Shown here: in pieces, positions 50,027 to 59,590 of the stretch
Numbering within the stretch: position 1 is the first letter of the stretch
Layout of the letters: each line of letters starts with the position of its first letter
Assembly (NCBI GenBank): GCA_014084085.1
Contig: NPFB01000019.1
Location: 445,310 to 509,309, forward strand
Origin: Hondaea fermentalgiana
Taxonomy: Eukaryota; Sar; Bigyra; Thraustochytrida; Thraustochytriidae
Reading direction: 5' to 3'
DNA: 64,000 bases
Position numbers and translations under genes: made by a program
Notes under the pieces: model-generated
The model's input: the letters and a program-made list of their open reading frames with translations, nothing else
Told to the model about the DNA's origin: nothing
Database searches by the model: none

Positions 50027-51465
50027 CGTAATCTCGTGCGAGAGCGTCTATTCTCTTGTTCTTTTCTTCGAGTTCCCCTTCTTCGAGTCCTGCTCGTTTG
50101 AGACCTGTTCGTACGAGTCTTTCTCGTTCGCTTTCTCCTGGCCAAGCGTTTTCCTCTCTTTTCCTCGGTACGATACGTACGTAAACGCGTCGTTCTCCTT
50201 CTCTTTCCCCTCCTCCTCGTCCTCGTCTCCGCCGCCGCTGCCGTCTCTAAAGACGACGAAGAAGAAGTAGCAGTAGTAGAAGCAGGTAGGATCAAGCAAT
50301 CCTTCGGATAACTTCTCCTTCCCCGCGCCTCCTCCCCCTCCTCCTCGTCCTCGTCCTCGTCCTCCTCGTTGGGGTTCTCCCCGTCCGCGCGTGCAGAAAG
50401 AAATACGTCGCTCTCCCAACTCGAGCCGGAGGGGCAAACTCCGGCCGTTCGGGCCCGCTCTCGCGAAGACGTGGGGGCAAATGGCGCGGGAGCGGTTGCG
50501 AAAAGTTCCGCCGCAGCCAGCTGGCGCGGGGCGGCGGGGGCGGCATATCCGCAACCAGTGGCGCTGCACTGCGCGCCTCAGATCGGGCGAGCGGCCTCCA
50601 GACAGGAGAGGGCGGCGGAGCAGACTTTCTCCGCGCGGCGGGCAGCGGCGAGCGAGCGAGCGCGGCGCGACCGGGTCGCAGCCCTTGCACCCCTCCTCCG
50701 GCGCCCCCCCATCCNNNNNNNNNNNNNNNNNNNNNNNNNNNNNNNNNNNNNNNNNNNNNNNNNNNNNNNNNNNNNNNNNNNNNNNNNNNNNNNNNNNNNN
50801 NNNNNNNNNNNNNNGGAGGGAGGGAGGGAGGGAGGGAGGGAGGGAGGGAAAGAGCGGGAAGGGAGCGCACGCGGCACCGGCACCTGCATCGTGTCGGTCT
50901 CCGTCTCGCGGCAGACAGCCTCCCTCCAGGCCTGCAAGTCGCAGTCGCAGGCACTTGGACGCTCGCTGTCGGTGACCGCGCGGCGCGGGCCCGCTCGCTC
51001 GTCGCGCGCCGGGCCGAGCACTGGTCGCTGAAGAAAGCAAGAACGCTGGCTGCAGTCTGGCAAGGTGAGCTGACTAGTTAGACTGGGAGCGAGCACGTGC
51101 ACGCGCTGCGTTCTCTCTGTCTTCCTTGCTTGCCGCATCGATCTTCAGCCTTCTCGCACGCACCTTCGACAGACCCCTCTTCCGGAGTCCTCACGCGCGC
51201 TCTGTCGCTCTGTCGCACGCACGCACGCACGCTCGCTCGAAGAAAACGCGCGCCAGCTAACCTGCCTGGTTGACTCGCGGGCTCCGCTGGCTCGGCATTG
51301 GTGCCCTCCGTTCGTATCTCCATCTCGTTCGGCCGCAGGGACCGAGACCAAAACCGGCACCTCGCCTGCGAAGTTAGTCTGGCCGTATGCAGGGGGGAGC
51401 TCGGACGTGAGCCAGAGCCCGTCTGCACCCGAGACGAGTAGCTTCAAAAGGAAAGCGATCAAACC
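50027..51465. other. Intergenic region containing a scaffold gap
   Basis: About 1.4 kb including 100 Ns. On the minus strand upstream of the ANK-SAM-TIR start, low-complexity Lys/Glu/Asp-rich frames continue for about 300 bp. On the + strand a donor-like AAG/GTGAGC at about 51063 and a pyrimidine-rich acceptor ending TTCAG at about 51148 could define a small 5' leader intron of the gene at 51466. Confidence 0.45.
50715..50814. other. Assembly gap (100 Ns)
   Basis: Exactly 100 N, the usual placeholder for a gap of unknown size. The right flank is a GGGA repeat (50815-50849) and the left flank a C-rich stretch, so the break is probably due to a G-quadruplex-prone repeat. Confidence 0.98.
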
Positions 51466-54400
51466 ATGTTCAAGGCTCGCCCGCCGTCAACCCCGTACCG
51501 TGGCGTCAAGCCCGCGAAGGAGGATGAAAGCGAGCAGGACGACGAGCACATCGAAGGCCATGAGGAGGGCGAGGTCAACGAAACAAATCAGGAACCCGAG
51601 AAACGATCTGGGTTCAAGCTGTTCAAAGCGAGACCACCCTCGACGCCGTACGATGGCCTCGACATGAGAAAGAAACCGAGTGCCCGCAAGAGTTCCGCAC
51701 TAAACATTTTCAAAGCTCGTCCTCCTTCTGGTCCGTACGCAGACGAGGACCCTCTGACCCATAATCCTAGGTTCAAGCCCAAGCTGTTCAGAGCTCGTCC
51801 GCCATCCGCGGCCTTCCCCGCTGATGAGGAATTCGGCCTTCCCGTCGCCACACTCGAGGATGACTCCGATGATGAAGACGAAGGTCGTGCAAGCAAGAAC
51901 ATGAAGAAGCCCAATGTCGCCATTCGCATGAAAACCAGAGTGACCAAGCAAATTCGGAAAAAGCACGCTTGTGAACGTGCCTTCATGTGCGCCTTGGCCG
52001 TAAGTCTGCTCTGGCTGACTTCGCTTGTCGTCGCCAAAGAAGTCACGTACTACTTCATCCCAACGCCGACGGAGGCTTCTGTGGAGTACTCTGTTGAGCA
52101 AAGCGTTCAAGTCACCAAGGATCAGCGGGTTGCATACGAGGAATGCGCCACGGAGGTGCTGGCGTCTTGCGAGGCCACCTTTACGCGCGACGATACAGCT
52201 GAACTCGAACGGATCCAGATCATCCAAGAGGCAATCGCTGAGGAGCTCGAGCGCATCAAAGACGAGATCGTCGCCTGTAGCATCGCCTTCATCAATGCCA
52301 CGGACTGGCTCGATGCTGCAACCACCGCCGGTGCAATTGATAGCTCCAATGTCATCACATCGGGTCCTGCCATTTGCGAGAGTACAGACCTTTCTGAGTT
52401 CATCACATCGGAGGCCCTTGCTGCAGATGCTGTGTCGCAAGTGGAAAACTACCAAAGCGAAGCGGACGAGCAAATCAATAGCCTCTACGACTCAATCTAC
52501 GCACGTTCCGCGTACAACACCGAGTTCATGGATAACCTCACCAACGGCCAATTCTCGGAGATCTCGAGCTCGCTCACGTCGAATCTAACATCTGCATCAG
52601 ATGTCATCGATGCTGTTGACACTCTCTTTAGCGACTTTATGGCCTGTGTATCTCTGGACTCTTCGTACGAGAAACAAGACGGCACAACTGTGCAATGCGA
52701 CTCAACGAGCGTTTTCGGCCAGGCACGCTCTCAGTTCGAAGAGATGGAAAATACTTATCAAAGCCTCCTTGAGGAAGCTCGCTCGTTCCGAGAGTCCATT
52801 GAGGCAAAGATGGCGCGATATCAAGAGCTTTACGACCTAGTGACTCAAATCGTCGGCGTATTCTCCGCTGGAGGTATTTCCATCAACTTGTACCTGTCAA
52901 CCGTTGACCTCGGGTTCACGGATTACTTGGAGAGTCTCGTCGGAGATGCTTTTGACTCTCTCTCTAACCTCATACCCGATCCCGAAGAGATCTACGACGA
53001 CATGGTCGCACAGGCCGAGTCATTCATGGACGATATGTTTGGCGAGGGATCGCTCATCGAAATCTCCAATGCACTTTACGAAGGCAACGCCACAGCCCTG
53101 ACAACGACAATTTTTGATGACTACGACCCACCCTACGTGAACGAGACGCTCTATGAAGAACAGCAAGCGGCTTCTGCAGCTGTGGTCAGCGACGTGGCAA
53201 GTGAGCTGGACTCCGTCACGTCTGAGGAGAATGGCACATCCATTCTAGACGACTTTGTCGAGACCGTGGGAACCAACATTTCTGAGGCCGCAGCAACCTT
53301 GCTTGACAAGGCCGACCCCCGCGAGTGGTCATCTTTTTTCTCATACAGTGACGACATTTTCAATCAGTTCTCGACGGGCATCACTAATGCAAACGACCTC
53401 GCCTTAGCCTTCGATTACGCCTACCGCATCATTTATTCCTTCATGCTCATTCGAAAATACTGGAACATCTCGGCCATCAACACGCCACCTGCAGACGTAC
53501 GCACCAAGGCTGGCATCAAGGCAGGCACTTTTCAAGTCAAGACCAACATGATGCAAAAGGCTGGCAAGCTCCTCGCCAGTCCTGCGCTCGCGATTTTCAT
53601 CATCCTGCTCTTCCTCTGTCTCTTTGGGTATGCATTCTACTACGCGTACAGCCCAATCTACGAAGAATATGTCAACAATTGCGTCGACAAGTGCTACTTT
53701 GACATTCAAAACACGATTCGCGATGACGACGGTAATCTGCGATACGACGCACAGGCCGAGGGCACCATGCTCTACCGCAATGCGTACGTAATTGCCCAAC
53801 AGTACGCCTTTAGCGACGGTGATTACGTGGCGTCCACAGAGGTCGACTCCTTGGGCGTCACAATGGAGCTTTCGTGCAGCAATAGGACTATCACGAGCAT
53901 CCAGAGCCAATCCAATGAGGACGATAAGCTCGACTACTACAACACACGAGCGGACAGTCTTATCCCCAAATTCGAGTATTTGCGCACGTGTGTGGACACT
54001 GCAGCGATTCGAGATGCGCACCCTGAATACGACTTTTCCGAACTGATCTCGGACAGTACCTTGCCCGAGTGCGTGCGCAACTTTTCTTCCTTTGAGACCT
54101 TTCTCGAGACGGCGAGTCTCACCGTGCTTCAGCTTGATCGCACATATGACTGCAACAACATTGCTGCTTGCGACTTTGAATGTTCGGGTCCAAATGAGGC
54201 AATCTTGCGCGGTGTCACGTTTAACACAGCGTGCACGAGCGAATGGTATGCACACGCCGAGCTTTTGTGCTTTTTTTGCGCGATTCTCGGGTACATCACC
54301 TCGAATTTGGCGCGACTCATCTTTCTTAACGGAATTGTCAAGGTCAGCTGGCGTCACCTTAGCTCGCATCGATTTGCCCTCATTGCCTCTTGCCGCGAGG

Positions 54401-54615
54401 ATGGCTCAATCGTCTATCCCGAGGAGGTCACCGAGAAGGGCGAGTCTTTCCGCAAGGTCATTGTGCGCCAGCTGCGCATCGCAATTCGGGCCTTTGAACG
54501 TCGCGGTTGCTTGATCACTCTCTTTGGCATTGCTGTTGTCATTCCGTGGATTGCCATCCTCATTGCCCTCAACAGGAATCTCGGATTCGACTCCGAAAAG
54601 TACTGTGAGACATAG
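51466..54615 (+). CDS. Type B multipass membrane glycoprotein with four FKARPPS motifs
   Basis: 1049 residues. The cytosolic N-terminus carries four full copies of F[KR]ARPPS at residues 2-8, 53-59, 82-88 and 108-114, each followed by a small residue, Pro or Ala, and Tyr/Phe (TPY, TPY, GPY, AAF). Predicted membrane segments: about 171-192 (CERAFMCALAVSLLWLTSLV), 646-667, 704-732, 929-953 and 1015-1035. Two sequon-rich loops (about 193-645 and 733-928) include NGTSIL-type and NLT/NAT/NET sequons, EGTMLYRNAYVIAQQYAFSDGDY and YDCNNIAACDFECSGP. The final cytosolic segment has IVYPEEVTEKGESFRKVIVRQ. It is the closest relative of the protein at 5742-8732, about 43 kb away. Molecular function unknown. 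Confidence 0.9.
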   Translation: MFKARPPSTPYRGVKPAKEDESEQDDEHIEGHEEGEVNETNQEPEKRSGFKLFKARPPSTPYDGLDMRKKPSARKSSALNIFKARPPSGPYADEDPLTHNPRFKPKLFRARPPSAAFPADEEFGLPVATLEDDSDDEDEGRASKNMKKPNVAIRMKTRVTKQIRKKHACERAFMCALAVSLLWLTSLVVAKEVTYYFIPTPTEASVEYSVEQSVQVTKDQRVAYEECATEVLASCEATFTRDDTAELERIQIIQEAIAEELERIKDEIVACSIAFINATDWLDAATTAGAIDSSNVITSGPAICESTDLSEFITSEALAADAVSQVENYQSEADEQINSLYDSIYARSAYNTEFMDNLTNGQFSEISSSLTSNLTSASDVIDAVDTLFSDFMACVSLDSSYEKQDGTTVQCDSTSVFGQARSQFEEMENTYQSLLEEARSFRESIEAKMARYQELYDLVTQIVGVFSAGGISINLYLSTVDLGFTDYLESLVGDAFDSLSNLIPDPEEIYDDMVAQAESFMDDMFGEGSLIEISNALYEGNATALTTTIFDDYDPPYVNETLYEEQQAASAAVVSDVASELDSVTSEENGTSILDDFVETVGTNISEAAATLLDKADPREWSSFFSYSDDIFNQFSTGITNANDLALAFDYAYRIIYSFMLIRKYWNISAINTPPADVRTKAGIKAGTFQVKTNMMQKAGKLLASPALAIFIILLFLCLFGYAFYYAYSPIYEEYVNNCVDKCYFDIQNTIRDDDGNLRYDAQAEGTMLYRNAYVIAQQYAFSDGDYVASTEVDSLGVTMELSCSNRTITSIQSQSNEDDKLDYYNTRADSLIPKFEYLRTCVDTAAIRDAHPEYDFSELISDSTLPECVRNFSSFETFLETASLTVLQLDRTYDCNNIAACDFECSGPNEAILRGVTFNTACTSEWYAHAELLCFFCAILGYITSNLARLIFLNGIVKVSWRHLSSHRFALIASCREDGSIVYPEEVTEKGESFRKVIVRQLRIAIRAFERRGCLITLFGIAVVIPWIAILIALNRNLGFDSEKYCET

Positions 54616-54764
54616 AGGATCTTTCAATGTCTCAACATTCTGTTTACCAATTTTTTGTTTTGTGTTCTTCATCTTTTTTTATTTCATATCGCTCGTCTTC
54701 AGAGCTAGTTATCACGGGTGTTGTGTACACGCACGTGACGTACCGTACGCGCTTGATATGCATT

Positions 54765-57700
54765 TCACCGATCGCGCGTGTGCAAAAGCAGCTTTTCCTC
54801 GAGCAAAAATGTGAGACGTGGGACCTTCGCATACGAGAGGCCATGCTTCTCCGCAAAGTTCTGCGCGAGCATGGCAATATCGTCACCCTGGTGCACAGAA
54901 ATACGCTCCATTTTGGAAGCGCCAATATTGACATCCAAGTGAAAAAGAGGCGCCGAGTCTTGATTCATTTGCGTTCCGAATGATGGAAACTCTTCCAGAC
55001 TGCCCTTGCTCTGGCGCAGGCCTGCTTTGTGCATATCGCCCAAAGCAGGAGATCCTCGATTCTCGTCGTTCTCAACGCGCTCGTCCTCTTGGTCCTGCTC
55101 GGCCTCTCGTGCAGCCTGCCAGCCCAGAGTGGCGTGCAAAAGTTCGCGCTGACGTTGCGTAAGGACAGAAGGATAGCGCACCGGTGAAGGAAGTTGCTCG
55201 TTTGGGTCAAAATATGGTGCTGGCGGGTCAAGGGGGGGGGTTACATGAGGAGGAGGAGGTGCTCGGGCAGGCACACCTCTGTTTGCCCCGTGACTCGCAC
55301 CCCTCTCGAGGTCCTCAAAATCTTGCGATTGGTTCGTGGACGTCAAATTACCTTGAGGTCGGAGACCTCGCACCGGAACGCCATGATTAGAGTAAGAACT
55401 CGCCGCCGACGAGAGACTAGCGCCAAAAGGGCTCTCGGGGACGGCCCGAAAAGACTCGTTCACGTGAGGGGAACGAGATCGCAGACGCTGCGTTTCAGGC
55501 ACGGTGACCAAACCTTGGTGCTTCGACTCGTCGTCATCTTGGCTATTGTAATGAAGGCGAAGTTGCAGAGCAACGCGCTCTTCAATCTCTGCAGCCTGCC
55601 GTGCTCGAAGGCCAAATGTTTTTCGAAAACCTTCCACGAGCTGCGTGGGATCGTCGCCCTCGCGCACGGTGAGCTTACCAATTCGTCCAGGCCCAACTTT
55701 AACATGCAGCGTTCCAATGACTGGTCCATTTGGTGGACGCATACTGCGAGGTAATCCCCGAACGCGATGTTGGGACTGACGTCGCACAGGTGCGGGTACC
55801 GCGTCCGCGACCGCGTTTTCATTGTTGTTTCTTCTTGAAGACGGTTGGTGGGCGAGGCCCGGTCCTTTCGAGGCACTGGAACGTGTCGACGGCAAGCTTG
55901 ATGCCGGTGTGGTCGATGCAGGTGCAGATAGGCCCTCTGTTCCATAGAATTCAATCATCCGATCATGCAGCAAACGCCGAAGTTTGGGCTGCATGCTGCG
56001 CTTGAGCCTGTGCGTTGCTACAAACGCCGAAGCCAGCGCCGAGGGATCGTTACCACGATGAACAGAAATCGTGCCCACGAGTCTACCCTCCATATTCACA
56101 TCAACATACATTTCCGGCACCGTAGCCTCGCTGGCCCCTTTCGAGTGCATCGCAGATGATGCCGATGACGCTCGACGTTGGCGCGTGTCGCGTGATCCCG
56201 TTTGGCGCGAAGGCCCTTCTTTGTGAGTGTGTCCAAACGATGATGTCTCGCTAACGTTTCCATTCTCCACAGCGTCATCGTCGTCCTTGACCTTGCGCGC
56301 AAATGACTTGGTCGACCGTTTGTGCAAAGTCATATCCTCGGGACGGATAAACCTTCGCGAGGCTGGCGGCGCAGACACAACGCTGGATCGGGAAGGCCGA
56401 GACCATCGAGCCTCCTGACGTGGGGGATCAGCGGCGCTTTGCTTCTCAGTCTTGTGCCCTGCCGCAGCACTAGGGCCATTTTCGTGACGCTCGATATCCC
56501 GATCACCTTCGCTTGGACGTTCGTCCTCGTTGCGCGTGGGACGTGTGTGTTGCACGGTGTAGCCCCCAGATCGATGAAGACGAAGACCGCTCACCTCGGT
56601 ATGCGCAGGCTCCTGGCGGCGATCGTATTGCCCATAGGCGCTCGTAGCGTCGTTGAGGGATCCAGAAAGACTTTCTGGTTGCGCGATGTCGGTTCCGAGA
56701 TGTAAGGCCGAACGAACTGTCCCCGCGAGACGCTCCACCTCATCCTTGGACTCTGTGGGCGGACCCCGTACAGAGGCTGTCGATGCAGAGCCCAGACCGG
56801 CCACATGGGAATCTCCAGGTCCGAACATCTTGCTTGCTGAAGTTCTTCGGCCGCCACCATTTCGATTTGGGGCGTCAACTTCAAGGCCAGCGCTGACGTT
56901 AAGATTTTCAATGTCGCGCGCAAGCACGCCACGGTCGCTATCATCATATTCATCCACGCCAAAGGTTGCCGGTGGAGATGGCTTGGAAGGTCGGCCCAAA
57001 ATAGCACTAATGGTCATGGCATCCGACGAGAGAGGCGTCAAGGCATGCTCGTCAGAGTCGGCATGGCCCGGCGAGAACTCTTGCCCTGATCCAGAAATTT
57101 GACGCGATGTCCCGGAGAGCGACAACCCAACGCTCGGGACCCAACCTTGCGAGTCGTCCGCTGGCAATCGGTCTTCGTTTTCGTACGAACATGTCGACAG
57201 AGGTCGCTGAGAAGAGGTTTGCTGACTATGACGGCTTCCATGCGCAAAACTATTAACTCGAGATGAACGCGGACTCGAGCGCAAGGACTGTCCAGGTTCT
57301 GCGCCCCGTCCGGCTGAATCATGCTCAGCACTTCCTCTCTTGCTAGCAAACGCTCCAGCATGAAAGTTTTCGTAGCTGCCATGATCTGCATACTCCTCAT
57401 CGTCGTCATTTTCGTCATCCTCCAAGTCTCCATGTAGATCCGCGTTCAGCGTGTGCTGGGCGCGGATGCGGAGCAACGAGAGCGTGAGATCAACGTTTTC
57501 GTGCGTACGAGCACTCATTTCCATAAACAAGAGGCCATGATCGCGGGCAAATTCTTCGACCTCGGCAACCTCAACCGACCGCACCGAAGACTGGTCCACC
57601 TTGCAGCCAATGAGTACAATAAATTTGTCGGGGGCTGCTGCCCGCACTGCGTCGAGCCAACGCGTGGTGGCTTGCTCGTAGCTATTTGAGTCAGTGACGT

Positions 57701-58151
57701 CATAGAGAATGAGAGTGCAAATGGCGCCGTCGAGCATTCGCTCGAGACGCACATTGTCCAGGGAACGGGTGCCACAGTCCCAAAACTGGGCACGCATGCG
57801 TGGGCCCGGATCAAAGTCATCAATGTTGGCTACTTGTCCAGCGCCACTCTCCATCAGGTATGCGCTGTCAACTTCGTCATCTTCGTCGCCGTACGAAAGG
57901 CTGCTTCGTGTTCTACGCCTGCGATGATTCGCCGCCGGCACCGCAGGGGTCGGGAGCAGCGCATCCCATATGCGTACGTCGCCACTTTCATGATACGCAT
58001 CTTGGAATGGAAGTCCACTAAAGGCGCGAAGAGCGCTGGTCTTGCCAACAGCTTGCTCGCCGACAACAGCAACTTTGAGGCAATACACCTGTTGAGGCTC
58101 GTGCTGGTTCGCAAGCGTCCAGCTTTGCTGTATCTCACCCTCGGATTCCAT
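54765..58151 (-). CDS. Ras-superfamily GTPase domain fused to a long disordered region and three C-terminal repeats
   Basis: 1128 residues. The N-terminal GTPase domain (about 20-235) has G1 GEQAVGKTS, G3 as WDCGT, G4 as GCKVD (NKxD replaced by CKVD) and G5-like EMSA, with an insertion of about 40 residues rich in basic and acidic runs between G1 and G3. There is no C-terminal prenylation motif. The middle (about 240-670) is disordered, Ser/Arg-rich. Three copies of a ~57-residue module follow at about 681-737, 810-870 and 1067-1124, each of the form V.V.h...G.(I/L)(S/T)V(H/R).GDDP..L...F...(H/F)GL followed by a helix (LHVKVGPGRIGKLTVREGDD; LDVNIGASKMERISVHQGDD). I do not recognise this module with certainty; a beta-strand pair then helix suggests a ubiquitin-like or PB1-like fold. 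It is divergent from the phosphatase gene. Confidence 0.88.
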   Translation of the reverse strand: MESEGEIQQSWTLANQHEPQQVYCLKVAVVGEQAVGKTSALRAFSGLPFQDAYHESGDVRIWDALLPTPAVPAANHRRRRTRSSLSYGDEDDEVDSAYLMESGAGQVANIDDFDPGPRMRAQFWDCGTRSLDNVRLERMLDGAICTLILYDVTDSNSYEQATTRWLDAVRAAAPDKFIVLIGCKVDQSSVRSVEVAEVEEFARDHGLLFMEMSARTHENVDLTLSLLRIRAQHTLNADLHGDLEDDENDDDEEYADHGSYENFHAGAFASKRGSAEHDSAGRGAEPGQSLRSSPRSSRVNSFAHGSRHSQQTSSQRPLSTCSYENEDRLPADDSQGWVPSVGLSLSGTSRQISGSGQEFSPGHADSDEHALTPLSSDAMTISAILGRPSKPSPPATFGVDEYDDSDRGVLARDIENLNVSAGLEVDAPNRNGGGRRTSASKMFGPGDSHVAGLGSASTASVRGPPTESKDEVERLAGTVRSALHLGTDIAQPESLSGSLNDATSAYGQYDRRQEPAHTEVSGLRLHRSGGYTVQHTRPTRNEDERPSEGDRDIERHENGPSAAAGHKTEKQSAADPPRQEARWSRPSRSSVVSAPPASRRFIRPEDMTLHKRSTKSFARKVKDDDDAVENGNVSETSSFGHTHKEGPSRQTGSRDTRQRRASSASSAMHSKGASEATVPEMYVDVNMEGRLVGTISVHRGNDPSALASAFVATHRLKRSMQPKLRRLLHDRMIEFYGTEGLSAPASTTPASSLPSTRSSASKGPGLAHQPSSRRNNNENAVADAVPAPVRRQSQHRVRGLPRSMRPPNGPVIGTLHVKVGPGRIGKLTVREGDDPTQLVEGFRKTFGLRARQAAEIEERVALQLRLHYNSQDDDESKHQGLVTVPETQRLRSRSPHVNESFRAVPESPFGASLSSAASSYSNHGVPVRGLRPQGNLTSTNQSQDFEDLERGASHGANRGVPARAPPPPHVTPPLDPPAPYFDPNEQLPSPVRYPSVLTQRQRELLHATLGWQAAREAEQDQEDERVENDENRGSPALGDMHKAGLRQSKGSLEEFPSFGTQMNQDSAPLFHLDVNIGASKMERISVHQGDDIAMLAQNFAEKHGLSYAKVPRLTFLLEEKLLLHTRDR

Positions 58152-58750
58152 TTTATCTTGATGACAAGGACGAGAAGCAGACAGCAGGAGCAGCAGGGTT
58201 TGCGTTTGGCGTCTATAGCGTTTGGCGTTTGACGTTTGCTAAAAAACCAGGAACGATGTCCCTGCCTGTGTGCCTGTACGCCTGTGTGCCTGCCTACCTG
58301 CCTGCAAAGCCAAGGTGTCCACAGCGTCGCGGCTCTTCGTTTTCGGTCCGCGCGCCGTCCGTATCGAGGCGCTCGTTCGCGTGCGTGTCCGGGGTCTGTG
58401 CGTGTGTGTATGTGCTCACCACGTCAACATCCAACTCCGCCAGCCTGCGCAGCGGGTCGGTCGGTCGGTCGGCCGGTTGCCCGCGGCCTCGCGCAAGGCA
58501 GGCGCGCAGGTGGGCAGCTTGGGGCGTGGCCACGGCGGCGCCTCCCGCTCAAGCGGCGCCACGCAGAGCCGCGCCGCGAGGCAGCGGCACGCCGGGCCTC
58601 CTCTTCGTCTGGCTTGGAGATCTGCTATCTACTCAACGTCCCCTTTCTCGCGCTCTTGCTATGCTACAGCAGCAGGATACGAGAGACCTCGCAGACCCAG
58701 ATCGACGCCGAGGAGGCTCGCTGCGCAGACGAGAGCGACGCGCGGCCGCC
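58152..58750. other. Divergent promoter between the GTPase-repeat and PHOSPHO-like genes
   Basis: 599 bp between divergent starts. It includes the TTTGGCGT direct repeats listed separately. The frame of the downstream gene is open through it but without family-like sequence. Confidence 0.5.
58202..58235. promoter_or_regulatory. Tandem GCGTTTGGCGT motifs, E2F-site-like
   Basis: GCGTTTGGCGT occurs at 58202-58212 and 58218-58228, and GCGTTTGACGT overlaps at 58225-58235. The TTTGGCG core resembles an E2F/DP site. It lies about 50 bp upstream of the GTPase-repeat start, a plausible position for a cis element; the proposal is inference. Confidence 0.35.
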
Positions 58751-59590
58751 ATGAGCACGGAGGAAGGCGCGGCCGCGCCAGGCGGGCCCGCAAGCGCCGC
58801 GAGCGCCGCCGAGAACGACGCGACGACGCCGTCAAAGGTAGTCGTGGTCTTCGACTACGACTGGAGCCTCGTCAACGAGAACTCGGACACCTACCTGTTC
58901 AAGACGCTCGCGCCCGAGGTGTATGCGTGGCTCAAGGAGCGAGCAAGGGAAAATCCAGGGGACTGGACGGCCACCGTGGATGCCTCGCTACTCAAGATGC
59001 AGGACTCGGGTGCAGCAGAACTTGGGGGCATTCAAACTTGCCTGGAGAACATCCCTGTGCTCGACGAAATGCTCGATGCCGTGCGCGAGACAGCGGCCAG
59101 TGATGCAGGAGCGCTTCACATCGTTTCAGACGCCAACGACTTTTTCATTCGTGTCTTTCTTGAGAAACACGGTCTCGCGACCATGGTGGACTCTGTTCAT
59201 ACAAACAAGTCCTTCACGGATGATGAAGGCTATCTCCGGGTGGCACCATACGTGAGCGCCGAAGATCCGCACACCTGCGAGTTGTGTCCCAAGAACCTAT
59301 GCAAGGGCTTGGTGATCGACAAACTTGGGATTCTAACGCCCGATGTACGCGTTCTTTATGTGGGTGACGGAGGAGGGGACTTTTGCCCTGGCTTACGACT
59401 TCGTCCACAAGATTGGCTTCTCGTACGCTCTGACGAATCGTACCCTTCAGCTCTTGGTTTATCCAAGCGCATCAAGGCTCACCAGGACGAGCGTCCTGTA
59501 TTGGCTCGTGTTCGTCCTTGGACGCAAGGTTCAGAAGTCGCTCAGCTCGTCCGCGAAGCGTTAGCGCTTGCGCGACGCGCGCGCGTATGA
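58751..59590 (+). CDS. PHOSPHO1/PHOSPHO2-like HAD phosphatase
   Basis: 279 residues from MSTEEGAAAPGG; upstream in-frame Mets (58229 on) would add Arg/Ala-rich sequence unlike the family. The HAD nucleophile motif is FDYDWSLVNENSD (D35, D37), matching the DFDxTxxxxxSD start of PHOSPHO proteins. Motif II is HIVSDANDFFIRVFLEKHGL; CPKNLCKGLVIDKL and YVGDGGGDFCPGLRLRPQDW carry motifs III/IV with the acidic GDGGGDxCP signature. Family members hydrolyse phosphoethanolamine/phosphocholine (PHOSPHO1) or pyridoxal phosphate (PHOSPHO2); plants and protists have related enzymes, and the substrate here cannot be assigned. Probably cytosolic, no signal peptide. Confidence 0.93.
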   Translation: MSTEEGAAAPGGPASAASAAENDATTPSKVVVVFDYDWSLVNENSDTYLFKTLAPEVYAWLKERARENPGDWTATVDASLLKMQDSGAAELGGIQTCLENIPVLDEMLDAVRETAASDAGALHIVSDANDFFIRVFLEKHGLATMVDSVHTNKSFTDDEGYLRVAPYVSAEDPHTCELCPKNLCKGLVIDKLGILTPDVRVLYVGDGGGDFCPGLRLRPQDWLLVRSDESYPSALGLSKRIKAHQDERPVLARVRPWTQGSEVAQLVREALALARRARV

